Source: Pseudomonas oligotrophica
GTDB taxonomy: Bacteria > Pseudomonadota > Gammaproteobacteria > Pseudomonadales > Pseudomonadaceae
NCBI RefSeq assembly: GCF_021726475.1
Contig: NZ_JAKJRU010000009.1
Location: forward strand, 1 to 64,000
Length of the DNA stretch: 64,000 nucleotides
Direction: 5' to 3'
The notes beneath the pieces are model-generated. The model was not told the origin of the DNA. It was given only the letters and a program-made list of their open reading frames with translations, and searched no databases. The position numbers were made by a program, and so were the translations under genes. This document shows positions 37,543 to 48,350 of the stretch, piece by piece; positions within the stretch are counted from its first letter, which is position 1; every line of letters begins with the position of its first letter.

Positions 37543-37565
37543 CGCTGCGGTTGCCGCCGCGGCGC

Positions 37566-40406
<2,841 letters not shown>

Positions 40407-40477
40407 AGCAGCCTCGCATGGCGGGCGAAAGCCCGGAAGTATAAGGCCGGGGCGAAAGGCGCGGCAAAGCGCGCGCC

Positions 40478-40506
40478 TGTGACGGGCCGGGGATGGCTGC
40501 TAGAAT
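40478..40506 (+). promoter_or_regulatory. Candidate promoter of the YajR-like transporter gene
   Basis: TAGAAT at 40501-40506 is a good -10; the -35 TGTGAC at 40478-40483 (17-base spacing) is weak. Confidence 0.4.
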
Positions 40507-40536
40507 CGCCGCCGGTTCAATTAGCGAGATTTCCCC

Positions 40537-41904
40537 ATGCCGGATCCGTACAGCGAACGCATGAGCGCCAGCGAAACCCGTGCAGCCGCTGGCCTCGCGC
40601 TGGTGTTCGCGTTTCGCATGCTCGGCATGTTCATGGTCCTCCCGGTACTGGCGACCTATGGCATGGAGCTCGAGGGCGCCACGCCGGCGCTCATCGGTTT
40701 CGCCATCGGTGCCTATGGTTTGACCCAGGCGGTGCTGCAAATTCCGTTCGGCGTGCTCTCGGATCGCATCGGTCGCCTGCCGATCATCTACTTCGGCCTG
40801 CTGGTGTTCGCCCTCGGTGCGGTCGTCGCGGCGATGGCCGACAGCATCGGCGGGGTGATCCTCGGCCGCGTGCTGCAGGGCGCCGGGGCGATTTCCGCGG
40901 CGGTCATGGCGCTGCTTTCGGACCTGACCCGTGAGCAGCACCGAACCAAGGCGATGGCCATGATCGGCATGAGCATCGGCCTGTCGTTCGCCGTGGCGAT
41001 GGTCGTCGGGCCGCTGCTGACCCGCGCGTTCGGCCTGTCCGGTCTGTTCTGGACCACCGCGGCGATGGCCGTGCTCGGCGCGGTCATCGTGGCCTTCCTG
41101 CCGCGCCCGCATGCCCATGTCCGGCATCGCGAATCCGGCGTGGCGCGCCAGGCCTTCGCCACCACGCTGCGCCATCCGGAACTTTTGCGCCTGGACTTCG
41201 CCATCCTCGCTCTGCACGCCGTGCTCATGGCCAGTTTCGTCGCCTTGCCGCTGGCGCTGGTGGAGCAGGGCGGACTGCCGCGCGAGCAGCACTGGTGGGT
41301 CTACCTGACCGCGCTGCTGGTCGGTTTCTTCGGCATGGTGCCGTTCATCATCTATGGCGAGAAGAAGCGCCAGATGCGCCGTGTCGTGCTCGGCGCGGTC
41401 GCCGGCCTGCTGCTGTGCGAGCTGTTCTTCTGGCAGCTGGGTGGCACGCTGTGGACGCTGGTTGGCGGGATGATCGCCTTCTTCATCGCCTTCAACCTGC
41501 TCGAGGCCTCGCTGCCCTCGCTGATCAGCAAGGTCGCACCGGCCGGCGGCAAGGGCACGGCGATGGGGGTGTATTCCACCAGCCAGTTCCTTGGCGCCGG
41601 GCTCGGCGGCGTGCTTGGCGGCTGGCTCTACCAGCATGGTGGGCTGGCCACGGTGTTCATCGGCTGCGCCGCGCTCTGCGGACTCTGGCTGGTGGTTGCG
41701 CTGGGCATGCGCGAGCCGCCCTACGTCACCAGCCTGCGGCTGCCGCTGTCGACGCGGGCGCAGGCCGATGCCGGGCTCGCTGCGCGGCTGCTGGCGCTCG
41801 ACGGCGTGACCGACGTGCTCATCGTCGCCGACGAGGCGGCTGTCTATGTCAAGGTCGACAGCCAGCGGGTCAATCGCCAGGCACTCGATCAGCTGGTCGC
41901 CTGA
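40537..41904 (+). CDS. YajR-like major facilitator transporter
   Basis: 455 aa. Twelve predicted membrane helices with the MFS motif A loop GVLSDRIGRLPI between TM2 and TM3. After TM12 a C-terminal domain of about 65 residues ends in DVLIVADEAAVYVKVDSQRV, which resembles the ferredoxin-like YAM domain of E. coli YajR. Substrate unknown. Divergent from uvrA, upstream of ssb. The first Met (40537) lacks a clear Shine-Dalgarno sequence; MSASETRAAAG at 40561 is an alternative start. Confidence 0.85.
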   Translation: MPDPYSERMSASETRAAAGLALVFAFRMLGMFMVLPVLATYGMELEGATPALIGFAIGAYGLTQAVLQIPFGVLSDRIGRLPIIYFGLLVFALGAVVAAMADSIGGVILGRVLQGAGAISAAVMALLSDLTREQHRTKAMAMIGMSIGLSFAVAMVVGPLLTRAFGLSGLFWTTAAMAVLGAVIVAFLPRPHAHVRHRESGVARQAFATTLRHPELLRLDFAILALHAVLMASFVALPLALVEQGGLPREQHWWVYLTALLVGFFGMVPFIIYGEKKRQMRRVVLGAVAGLLLCELFFWQLGGTLWTLVGGMIAFFIAFNLLEASLPSLISKVAPAGGKGTAMGVYSTSQFLGAGLGGVLGGWLYQHGGLATVFIGCAALCGLWLVVALGMREPPYVTSLRLPLSTRAQADAGLAARLLALDGVTDVLIVADEAAVYVKVDSQRVNRQALDQLVA

Positions 41905-41933
41905 GTCGCGACCCGGGTCGGCCCGCTGCCTGG

Positions 41934-41963
41934 TTGGCCCGGGTCGAGGCGGTAGGGTAAGAT
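41934..41963 (+). promoter_or_regulatory. Candidate ssb promoter
   Basis: TTGGCC (41934-41939), 18 bases, TAAGAT (41958-41963), 85 bases before the ssb ATG. No LexA operator was recognised. Confidence 0.45.
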
Positions 41964-42047
41964 TCGCCGTTACCGGTCTCTGTTCTGCCGCCCGGGCAGG
42001 ACGCGTTGGGGCCCCTTTGAAACACTATTTCCCGAAAGGAGTTACCC

Positions 42048-42536
42048 ATGGCCAGAGGGGTGAATAAGGTCATCTTGATCGGCAACGTGGGCGGTGATCC
42101 CGAGACCCGCTACCTGCCCAATGGCAATGCGGTGACCAACATCACGCTCGCCACCACCGACAGCTGGAAGGACAAGCAGACCGGCCAGCTGCAGGAGCGC
42201 ACCGAGTGGCACCGCGTTGTGCTGTTCGGCAAGGTCGCCGAGATCGCCGGCGAATACCTGCGCAAGGGTTCGCAGTGCTACATCGAAGGCCGCCTGCAGA
42301 CCCGCGAGTGGGAGAAGGACGGGGTCAAGCGCTACACCACCGAGATCGTCGTCGACATGAACGGCACCATGCAGCTGCTCGGCGGCCGCGGTGGCAACTC
42401 CGACGACGCGCCGCGCCAGCCGCGTCCGCAGCGCGAGCCGCAGCAGGCGCCGCGCCAGCAGGCCCAGCCGCAGCGCCAGGCGGCACCGCAGCCCGCGCCG
42501 GACTACGACAGCTTCGACGACGATATCCCGTTCTAG
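42048..42536 (+). CDS. ssb: Single-stranded DNA-binding protein
   Basis: 162 aa. OB-fold residues 1-110 ([40 protein letters not shown]), a Gln/Pro/Arg-rich linker, and the acidic C-terminal tip DSFDDDIPF that recruits partner repair proteins. Preceded by AAAGGAG. In P. aeruginosa ssb follows the same transporter gene. Confidence 0.98.
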   Translation: MARGVNKVILIGNVGGDPETRYLPNGNAVTNITLATTDSWKDKQTGQLQERTEWHRVVLFGKVAEIAGEYLRKGSQCYIEGRLQTREWEKDGVKRYTTEIVVDMNGTMQLLGGRGGNSDDAPRQPRPQREPQQAPRQQAQPQRQAAPQPAPDYDSFDDDIPF

Positions 42537-42545
42537 GTCCGCTTG

Positions 42546-43430
42546 ATGCGAATGCGCCTGTTACTGTTGGGTGGAGGCAATGCCCTCGGGCAGGCGCTGA
42601 TTCGCCTCGGTGCCGAGGAAGACATCGGCTTTCTCGCGCCGCGCCCGCCCGCCCAGGGCTGGGATGCCCCCAGCCTGACCCAGTTGCTCGACGACAACCG
42701 TCCGGACGTCGTGATCAACCTGGCCTACTACTTCGACTGGTTCCAGAGCGGCCAGGCCAACGAGGCGGCACTGGCCGCCCAGGAGCGCTCGGTGGAGCGC
42801 CTGGCCGAGCTCTGCCAGCACCACGACTTCATTCTCCTGCAGCCGTCCAGCTACCGGGTGTTCGACGGCGCGCGCACCACGGCCTACAGCGAGAAGGACG
42901 AGGTCGCGCCGCTGGATGCCCGCGGGCAGGCGCTGTGGCGCTTCGAGCAGAGCGTGCGCTCGCTCTGCCCGCGGCATGTGCTGCTGCGCTTCGGCTGGCT
43001 GCTGGACGACAGCCACGACGGGCTGCTGGGGCGCTTCCTGCAGCGCCTGGCGCAGGGCGAGCCGATCCAGCTGGCCGATGACCGGCGCGGCAACCCGACG
43101 CCGGTGGACGATGCGGCGCGGGTCATCCTCGCGGTGCTCAAGCAGCTGGACTGCCACGCGCCGCTCTGGGGCACCTATCACTACGGCGGCCACGAGGCGT
43201 CGACGCCGCTGCTGGTGAGCCAGGCCCTGCTGGCCGAGGCCGCCCGGCACTGCCCGCTGAGCGCCGAGATCCTGGTGCCCACCGCGCACGCCGATTGCGA
43301 GGACGCCGATACCGAACCGCAGCACGGCGTGCTGGCCTGCAAGAAGATCTTCAACACCTTCGGCATCAAGCCGCGCGCCTGGCGCGCCGGCCTGCCGAGC
43401 CTCCTGGAACGTTACTACCGCCATGGCTGA
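42546..43430 (+). CDS. RmlD-like sugar-nucleotide-binding protein, apparently non-catalytic
   Basis: 294 aa. The fold resembles dTDP-4-dehydrorhamnose reductase: Rossmann start MRLLLLGGGNALGQAL, RPDVVINLAYYFD, LLQPSSYRVFDGA, RGNPTPVDDAARVI. The usual SDR Tyr-x3-Lys is replaced: the aligned stretch reads PLDARGQALWRFE, with Arg and Leu at the Tyr and Lys places, and the central Gly of the GxxGxxG motif is Asn. It may bind a nucleotide without reducing it. Overlaps the next gene by 8 bases. The start could also be the ATG at 42552. Resembles PA4069 of P. aeruginosa as I recall it. Confidence 0.75.
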   Translation: MRMRLLLLGGGNALGQALIRLGAEEDIGFLAPRPPAQGWDAPSLTQLLDDNRPDVVINLAYYFDWFQSGQANEAALAAQERSVERLAELCQHHDFILLQPSSYRVFDGARTTAYSEKDEVAPLDARGQALWRFEQSVRSLCPRHVLLRFGWLLDDSHDGLLGRFLQRLAQGEPIQLADDRRGNPTPVDDAARVILAVLKQLDCHAPLWGTYHYGGHEASTPLLVSQALLAEAARHCPLSAEILVPTAHADCEDADTEPQHGVLACKKIFNTFGIKPRAWRAGLPSLLERYYRHG

Positions 43431-44352
43431 AGCTCCTATCCTGGTGACCGGGGGGGCTGGCTTCATCGGCTCCAACCTGGTCGATGCTCTCCTGGCGCGC
43501 GGCTATCACGTCCGCGTGCTGGACAACCTTTCCACCGGCAAGCGCAGCAACCTGCCGCAGGATGCACGCGTCGAGCTGATCGTTGGCGACGTGGCGGACG
43601 CCGATTGCGTGCATCGCGCCGTCGACGGTTGTCGAGCCGTGGTGCACCTGGCCGCGGTGGCCTCGGTGCAGGCCTCGGTGGAAGACCCGCTGGGCACCCA
43701 CCGGGCCAACCTGATCGGCACCCTGAATGTCTGCGAAGGCATGCGCGCTGCGGGCGTGCGTCGCGTGGTGTTCGCCTCGAGCGCGGCGGTGTACGGCAAC
43801 AATGGCGAAGGCGAGGCGATCGGCGAGGACCTGCCCAAGGCGCCGCTGACTCCCTACGCGGCGGACAAGCTGGCCAGCGAGCACTACCTCGACTTCTACC
43901 GCCGCCAGCACGGCCTGGAGCCGGTGGTGTTCCGCTTCTTCAATATCTACGGGCCGCGCCAGGACCCGTCCTCGCCGTATTCAGGGGTGATCAGTATCTT
44001 CACCGAGCGCGCGCAGAAGAGCCTGCCCATCAGCGTGTTCGGCGATGGCGAGCAGACCCGCGACTTCCTCTATGTCGGCGATCTGGTCGAGGTGCTGGTG
44101 CAGGCGCTGGAGGCGCCGCAGGTGGAGCAGGGCGCGGTGAACGTCGGCCTCGCCCGCGCCACCTCGCTGAACCAGCTGCTGCAGGCGATCGGCGCGGTGC
44201 TCGGCCAGTTGCCGGCGATCAGCCACCTGCCGGCCCGGGCCGGGGACATCCGTCATTCGCGCGCGGACAACAGCCGCCTGCTGTCGCGCTATCGTCTGCC
44301 CGAGCCGCCAACCGATATCCGCGAGGGGCTCGCCCGGCTGCTCGGCAAATAG
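43423..44352 (+). CDS. NAD-dependent epimerase/dehydratase (GalE-like)
   Basis: 309 aa extended SDR. GGAGFIGSNLVDALL at the N-terminus binds NAD; catalytic Ser in VVFASSAAVYG and Tyr-x3-Lys in TPYAADKLASEHY; substrate-binding RFFNIYGPRQDPSSPYSGVI. Probably acts on a UDP- or dTDP-hexose, but the exact sugar cannot be told. Translationally coupled to the RmlD-like gene before it (8-base overlap). Corresponds in context to PA4068. No glycosyltransferase genes lie beside it. Confidence 0.85.
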   Translation: MAEAPILVTGGAGFIGSNLVDALLARGYHVRVLDNLSTGKRSNLPQDARVELIVGDVADADCVHRAVDGCRAVVHLAAVASVQASVEDPLGTHRANLIGTLNVCEGMRAAGVRRVVFASSAAVYGNNGEGEAIGEDLPKAPLTPYAADKLASEHYLDFYRRQHGLEPVVFRFFNIYGPRQDPSSPYSGVISIFTERAQKSLPISVFGDGEQTRDFLYVGDLVEVLVQALEAPQVEQGAVNVGLARATSLNQLLQAIGAVLGQLPAISHLPARAGDIRHSRADNSRLLSRYRLPEPPTDIREGLARLLGK

Positions 44353-44368
44353 CCGTTGGCAGAACGCA

Positions 44369-44396
44369 AGAAAGGCGCCGATTGGCGCCTTTCTGT
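44369..44396. terminator. Bidirectional terminator between the epimerase and OmpW genes
   Basis: AGAAAGGCGCC (44369-44379) pairs with GGCGCCTTTCT (44384-44394) over GATT. It sits between two convergent genes and has T- and A-rich arms on both sides. Confidence 0.85.
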
Positions 44397-44416
44397 TGTC
44401 CGGGTGGCTCGGTTCG

Positions 44417-45082
44417 TCAGAACTTGTAGCCGAGGCCGACCATGTAGACGAAGGGGTCGACGTCGACGTCGACGGTCACCTTGGCCGGGCCGGCATAGGT
44501 GGTGCCTTCGGTATCGATGTCGATGTAGCGAACCTGGGCGTTGAGCATGACGTTCTCGGTCAGCATGTAGTCCATGCCTACCTGGGCGGCAAGGCCCCAG
44601 GAATCCTTCATGTCCAGGCCGCGGAAGCCGGCGGTCTCCGCTTCGCTGGTCAGCTTGTCATCGAAGAACCAAGTGTAGTTGATGCCGGCGCCGACATAGG
44701 GCTGGAAGGCCGAAGTCTTTTCCAACGGGTAGTAGATGACGCTCAGGGTCGGCGGCAGGTGCTTCAGACTACCCAGCTTCGACGATGCACCGCCTGCCTT
44801 CAGGCCGACATCGTGGCTGAAGGGGGTGGCGGCCAGCAGTTCTAGGCCAACCTTGTCGGTCAGCATGTAGGCGAAGTTCAGGCCCAGCTGGGTGTCGCTA
44901 TCCAGGGTTGCCTGGGCGTCAATGCTGCCGACGCCTGCGATCTTCACATTGCCGCTGTCTTCATGGGGATCAACCGTGATCGCACCGGCGCGAACGATGA
45001 TGTCCCCGGCCTCGAAGGCCTGGGCGAAGGGGGCGGCCAGCGCCAGGGCCAGCGCGGAAGCGGTGAACAGGGTCTTGCGCAT
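44417..45082 (-). CDS. oprG: OmpW/OprG-family outer-membrane porin
   Basis: 221 aa. Signal peptide MRKTLFTASALALALAAPFAQA, then the OmpW eight-strand barrel: GDIIVRAGAITVDP, LGLNFAYMLTDKVGLELLAA, LPPTLSVIYYP, FQPYVGAGINYTWFFDD and the C-terminal VYMVGLGYKF ending in Phe, the outer-membrane insertion signal. OmpW proteins pass small hydrophobic molecules. P. aeruginosa OprG (PA4067) has the same family and neighbours. The start at 45082 has GGAGC 9 bases upstream; an upstream in-frame ATG lacks it. An Anr-type site lies upstream. Confidence 0.85.
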   Translation of the reverse strand: MRKTLFTASALALALAAPFAQAFEAGDIIVRAGAITVDPHEDSGNVKIAGVGSIDAQATLDSDTQLGLNFAYMLTDKVGLELLAATPFSHDVGLKAGGASSKLGSLKHLPPTLSVIYYPLEKTSAFQPYVGAGINYTWFFDDKLTSEAETAGFRGLDMKDSWGLAAQVGMDYMLTENVMLNAQVRYIDIDTEGTTYAGPAKVTVDVDVDPFVYMVGLGYKF

Positions 45083-45117
45083 AGTGCTTGCTCCATGTGT
45101 GCGTATTCGATGGGGCA

Positions 45118-45158
45118 ATGGTAGGGAGGGGCGTTTCGCGCTTTTTGACTTGGCTCAA
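45118..45158 (-). promoter_or_regulatory. Putative Anr-dependent promoter of oprG
   Basis: On the minus strand TTGAGCCAAGTCAA (plus 45145-45158) matches the FNR/Anr pattern TTGAN6TCAA. A -10-like TACCAT lies at plus 45118-45123. With a start near 45111 the site is centred close to -41, the class II activator position. OprG of P. aeruginosa is known to be Anr-dependent. Confidence 0.6.
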
Positions 45159-45195
45159 TGAAAGGCTAGGGGTGCGCTGCGACCTTTTGACCTGC

Positions 45196-45224
45196 TTGCT
45201 TTGGATCAATTGTCTAATGATAAT
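45196..45224 (+). promoter_or_regulatory. Putative promoter of the DUF3450-TonB operon, with an Anr-like site over the -35
   Basis: TTGCTT (45196-45201), 17 bases, GATAAT (45219-45224), 39 bases before the first ATG. TTGCT-TTGG-ATCAA at 45196-45209 also matches the Anr consensus TTGAT-N4-ATCAA in nine of ten positions and overlaps the -35. Confidence 0.5.
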
Positions 45225-45231
45225 GGTTCTT
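45213..45231 (+). promoter_or_regulatory. Putative Fur box overlapping the -10 of the TonB operon
   Basis: TAATGATAATGGTTCTT fits 13 of 19 positions of the Fur consensus GATAATGATAATCATTATC. It covers the candidate -10 (GATAAT), the expected place for iron-dependent repression. Confidence 0.6.
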
Positions 45232-45262
45232 CTTTGAGTTAGTTTCCCCGCAAGGATCCCCC

Positions 45263-46045
45263 ATGCCGTCCTTCCTCCCCCGCCTGCTGGCGGTCGCCGT
45301 GCTGCCGTATTGCGTGCAGTTCGCCGCGCCGCTGGTGGCAGCCCCCCTCGATGCGGCGCTCGAAGAGAGCGAACGCCTGGCCAGCGAGGCGACCTCCTCG
45401 CAGGCGCGCATCGAGCAGCTCGACGATGCCACCCGGCAGATGCTCACCGACTACCGCAATGCCGTGCAGCAGGCCGACGCGCTCAAGGCCTACAACGCGC
45501 AGATGCGCGAGCTGGTCGCGGCGCAGCGCAAGGAGCTCGAGGGCTACGAGCGCCAGCTGCAGGGCATCGAGCGGACCCAGGAAGCGGTGACGCCGCAGAT
45601 GAGCCGGATGGTCGAGGTGCTGGGCCAGTTCATCGAGGCGGACCTGCCGTTCCTGCCGGACGAGCGGGCCGATCGCATGGCGCAGCTCGAGGAGCTGTTG
45701 CCGCGCGCCGATGTCAGCCTGGCGGAGAAGTACCGGCGCATCCTCGAGGCCTACCAGATCGAGAGCGACTACGGCCGCACCCTCGAAGCCTGGCGTGGCG
45801 AATTGCCGGGCGACGGGGACGCACGCAGCGTCGAGTTCCTGCGCCTGGGGCGGGTGATGCTCTATTACCAGACGCTGGATGCCCACCAGAGCGGCTGGTG
45901 GAACCCGGCGACCCGTGCCTGGGAAGTGCTCGACGGCAGTGCCCGGCGACCGCTGACCCAGGCGATCGCCATCGCCCGGCAACAACAGGCGCCGGCCTAT
46001 CTGCAACTGCCGGTGAAGACGCCTGGTCGGGAGAGTGCGCAATGA
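45263..46045 (+). CDS. DUF3450 periplasmic coiled-coil protein of a TonB2-type system
   Basis: 260 aa. Signal peptide (about residues 1-26) and a long coiled coil (about 30-115, many Glu/Gln/Arg). The C-terminal part has VEFLRLGRVMLYYQTLDAHQ and GWWNPATRAWEVL, the signature block of DUF3450. In Vibrio and relatives DUF3450 genes begin the TonB2 operon just before ttpC; the molecular role is unclear. Start ATG with AAGGA upstream. It overlaps the next gene by 4 bases (ATGA). Confidence 0.8.
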   Translation: MPSFLPRLLAVAVLPYCVQFAAPLVAAPLDAALEESERLASEATSSQARIEQLDDATRQMLTDYRNAVQQADALKAYNAQMRELVAAQRKELEGYERQLQGIERTQEAVTPQMSRMVEVLGQFIEADLPFLPDERADRMAQLEELLPRADVSLAEKYRRILEAYQIESDYGRTLEAWRGELPGDGDARSVEFLRLGRVMLYYQTLDAHQSGWWNPATRAWEVLDGSARRPLTQAIAIARQQQAPAYLQLPVKTPGRESAQ

Positions 46046-47388
46046 ATCGTCTGTTTTCGCTGTTCGTCCTGGCCCTGGCGCCGGTGCTGGCCCAGGCCGC
46101 CGAGCCGTTGAACCCCGACCAGCTGCTCGAGCGCATCCGCAGCGAGCGCGCCGCCGAGGTCAGTGCCATGCAGGCGCGCGAGCAGGCCTTCGTCCGCGAT
46201 CGCGGCGAGCAGGCCCGCCTGCTGGCCGAGGCGCAGGCCGCGCTGGCCGCGCAGAAGGCCGAGGCCGAGCGGCTGAAGGCCGAGTTCGATCGCCAGGAGG
46301 CCCAGCTCGCCGAGCAGGAAAAGCTGCTCGCCCAGCGCGTCGGGCACTTGGGTGAACTGTTCGGCGTGGTCCGCCAGAGCGCCGGCGACATCGCCGGGCA
46401 ATGGCAGGACAGCCTGCTCAACGTGCAGTACCCCGAGCGCCTGGCCCAGCTGCGCGGCCTGGCCGAGAGCCGCGCGCTGCCGTCGGCCGAGGACCTCGAC
46501 GCCTTCTGGATGACGCTGCTGGAAGACCTCGCCGCCAGCGGCCGGGTCGAGCAGGTCAAGCTGCCGGTGGTCGGCGCCGATGGCCAGCGCAGCGAGCAGC
46601 CGGTGCTGCGCGTCGGTACCTTCTCGGCCTTTGCCGAGCAGGGCTTCCTGCGCTACGACGCCGATGCCGGCCAGTTGCTCGCCCCGGCACGCCAGCCTTC
46701 GGGCATGGGCCTGGTCGAGGACTACCTCGGCAGTTCCGCCGCGCTGGCCGAGCTGCCCATCGACCCCAGCCGCGGCACGCTGCTGGCGCAGCTGCAGCGT
46801 GAGCCGGACTTCTGGGCGCGCCTGCAGCAGGGCGGCCTGGTGGGCTGGGTGATCGTCGCGCTGGGCATCCTCGGCCTCTGCCTGGCCGCCTGGCGGATGG
46901 CCTATCTCGCCGGGGTCAGCCGCAAGGTCAATGGCCAGATGCGCGAGTTGAACAGCCCGCGCGACGACAACCCGCTGGGCCGCATCATCGGCGTGCTCGG
47001 GCCGAAGCCGCAGCTGGCCGACCTGGAGACCCTGGAGCTCAAGCTCGACGAGGCCATCCTCCAGGAAACCCCGCCGCTGGAGCGCGGCCAGCCGTTGCTC
47101 AAGCTGCTCACCGCGGTGGCGCCGCTGCTCGGCCTGCTGGGCACCGTGACCGGCATGATCGTCACCTTCCAGGCCATCACCCAGAGCGGTGGCGGCGACT
47201 CGCGGCTGATGGCCGACGGCATCTCCCAGGCCCTGGTGACCACCGTGATGGGCCTGGTGGTGGCCATTCCGCTGCTGTTCCTGCATGCGCTGCTGGCCAG
47301 CCGCAGCAAGGCGCTGATCCAGTTGCTCGAGCAGCAGAGCGCCGGGCTGATCGCCCTGCACCTGTCGGGGACGCCGCGCCGTGACTGA
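46042..47388 (+). CDS. TtpC-like MotA/TolQ/ExbB proton-channel protein with periplasmic coiled coil
   Basis: 448 aa. Signal peptide MNRLFSLFVLALAPVLAQAA; periplasmic coiled coil about residues 25-105; a globular periplasmic part to about 265; then a MotA/TolQ/ExbB module with TM helices near 273-290, 350-375 and 400-425 (LLKLLTAVAPLLGLLGTVTG; MADGISQALVTTVMGLVVAI). This architecture matches Vibrio TtpC, which is needed for TonB2 function. A longer open frame that begins at 45310 overlaps the DUF3450 gene in another frame and is spurious. Confidence 0.8.
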   Translation: MNRLFSLFVLALAPVLAQAAEPLNPDQLLERIRSERAAEVSAMQAREQAFVRDRGEQARLLAEAQAALAAQKAEAERLKAEFDRQEAQLAEQEKLLAQRVGHLGELFGVVRQSAGDIAGQWQDSLLNVQYPERLAQLRGLAESRALPSAEDLDAFWMTLLEDLAASGRVEQVKLPVVGADGQRSEQPVLRVGTFSAFAEQGFLRYDADAGQLLAPARQPSGMGLVEDYLGSSAALAELPIDPSRGTLLAQLQREPDFWARLQQGGLVGWVIVALGILGLCLAAWRMAYLAGVSRKVNGQMRELNSPRDDNPLGRIIGVLGPKPQLADLETLELKLDEAILQETPPLERGQPLLKLLTAVAPLLGLLGTVTGMIVTFQAITQSGGGDSRLMADGISQALVTTVMGLVVAIPLLFLHALLASRSKALIQLLEQQSAGLIALHLSGTPRRD

Positions 47389-47926
47389 CCTGCACGGGCT
47401 CTGGCTGCGCCTGGTCGACAGCGGGCACCTGCTGCTCGACTTCATGGGCGCCGGCGGGGTGGTCATGTGGGCGCTGGCGCTGCTCTGCGTGCTGTACTGG
47501 ACGCTGGTGTTCGAGCGCCTGTGGTTCATGCGCCGGGTCTTTCCGCGTTGGGTCGACGCACGCCGCCAGGCCTGGGCACGGATGGCCGGCGAGCCCGGTG
47601 CCTGGCAGCGCGCGGTGCGTACCGCCTGGCTGGCCGAGGCCCAGCAGCAACTGGCCGGGCCGTTGCGCCTGAGCAAGGCGCTGGTGGCGCTCTACCCGCT
47701 GCTCGGCCTGCTCGGCACCGTGACCGGGATGATCGCCGTGTTCGACGTCCTCTCGCTCAACGGCACCGGTAACCCGCGCGGCATGGCCGCGGGCGTCTGG
47801 CAGGCGACCCTGCCGACCATGGCCGGCATGGTGCTGGCCATCACTGGATTGTTCAGCCTGGCGCGCCTCGAGCGCATCGCCCGGCTGTCGCTCGACCGGC
47901 TGGCCGACCAGCTGCGTCACGATTGA
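47381..47926 (+). CDS. ExbB-like proton-channel subunit
   Basis: 181 aa. Three TM segments: GGVVMWALALLCVLYWTLVF near the N-terminus, VALYPLLGLLGTVTGMIAVF, and TLPTMAGMVLAITGLFSLA. This is the short ExbB2 type with little cytoplasmic domain. The GTG start at 47381 overlaps the upstream gene by 8 bases; an internal ATG is not favoured because it would remove the first residues before TM1. Works with ExbD to use the proton gradient. Confidence 0.85.
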   Translation: MTDLHGLWLRLVDSGHLLLDFMGAGGVVMWALALLCVLYWTLVFERLWFMRRVFPRWVDARRQAWARMAGEPGAWQRAVRTAWLAEAQQQLAGPLRLSKALVALYPLLGLLGTVTGMIAVFDVLSLNGTGNPRGMAAGVWQATLPTMAGMVLAITGLFSLARLERIARLSLDRLADQLRHD

Positions 47927-47936
47927 GGATTTGCGG

Positions 47937-48350
47937 ATGCGCATGCGTCGCCATCATTACCAGCAGGACGAAGACACCGGCATCGACCTCACGCCGATGC
48001 TCGACGTGGTCTTCATCATGCTGATCTTCTTCATCGTCACCAGCTCCTTCATCAAGGAGTCCGGCGTCGAGGTGCAGCGCCCGCAGGCCGACACCGCCAG
48101 CGCGCAGGACAAGGGCAACATCCTGATCGCGGTGACCGCCGACGGGCAGGTCTGGATCGACAAGCAGCAGGTCGACGTGCGCAGCGTGCGCGCCCATGTC
48201 GAGCGCATGCGCGTCGATCAGCCCGACGGCGCGGTGGTGGTGCAGGCCGACCAGGATGCGCGCACCGGGCTGGTGGTGCAGGTCATGGACCAGGCGCGCC
48301 AGGCCGGCGTCCGCGACGTCGCGCTGGCGGCCAGCACGGGAGCACGCTAG
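47937..48350 (+). CDS. ExbD-like energy-transducing subunit
   Basis: 137 aa. One TM helix with the essential Asp in DLTPMLDVVFIMLIFFIVTS, then a periplasmic domain (IAVTADGQVWIDKQQVDVRS). I chose ATG 47937 with GAGG 8 bases upstream; the TTG at 47931 or the ATG at 47943 are possible. The tonB ATG follows its stop directly. Confidence 0.85.
   Translation: MRMRRHHYQQDEDTGIDLTPMLDVVFIMLIFFIVTSSFIKESGVEVQRPQADTASAQDKGNILIAVTADGQVWIDKQQVDVRSVRAHVERMRVDQPDGAVVVQADQDARTGLVVQVMDQARQAGVRDVALAASTGAR

Noticed and set aside
40407..40536. A LexA (SOS) operator for uvrA, expected from E. coli.
   Set aside because: No CTG-N10-CAG palindrome was found in the gap between uvrA and the transporter gene.
45310..46041. 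Upstream extension of the TtpC-like gene giving a 692-residue product.
   Set aside because: It overlaps the DUF3450 gene in another frame. The true start at 46042 has a signal peptide and the ATGA overlap.
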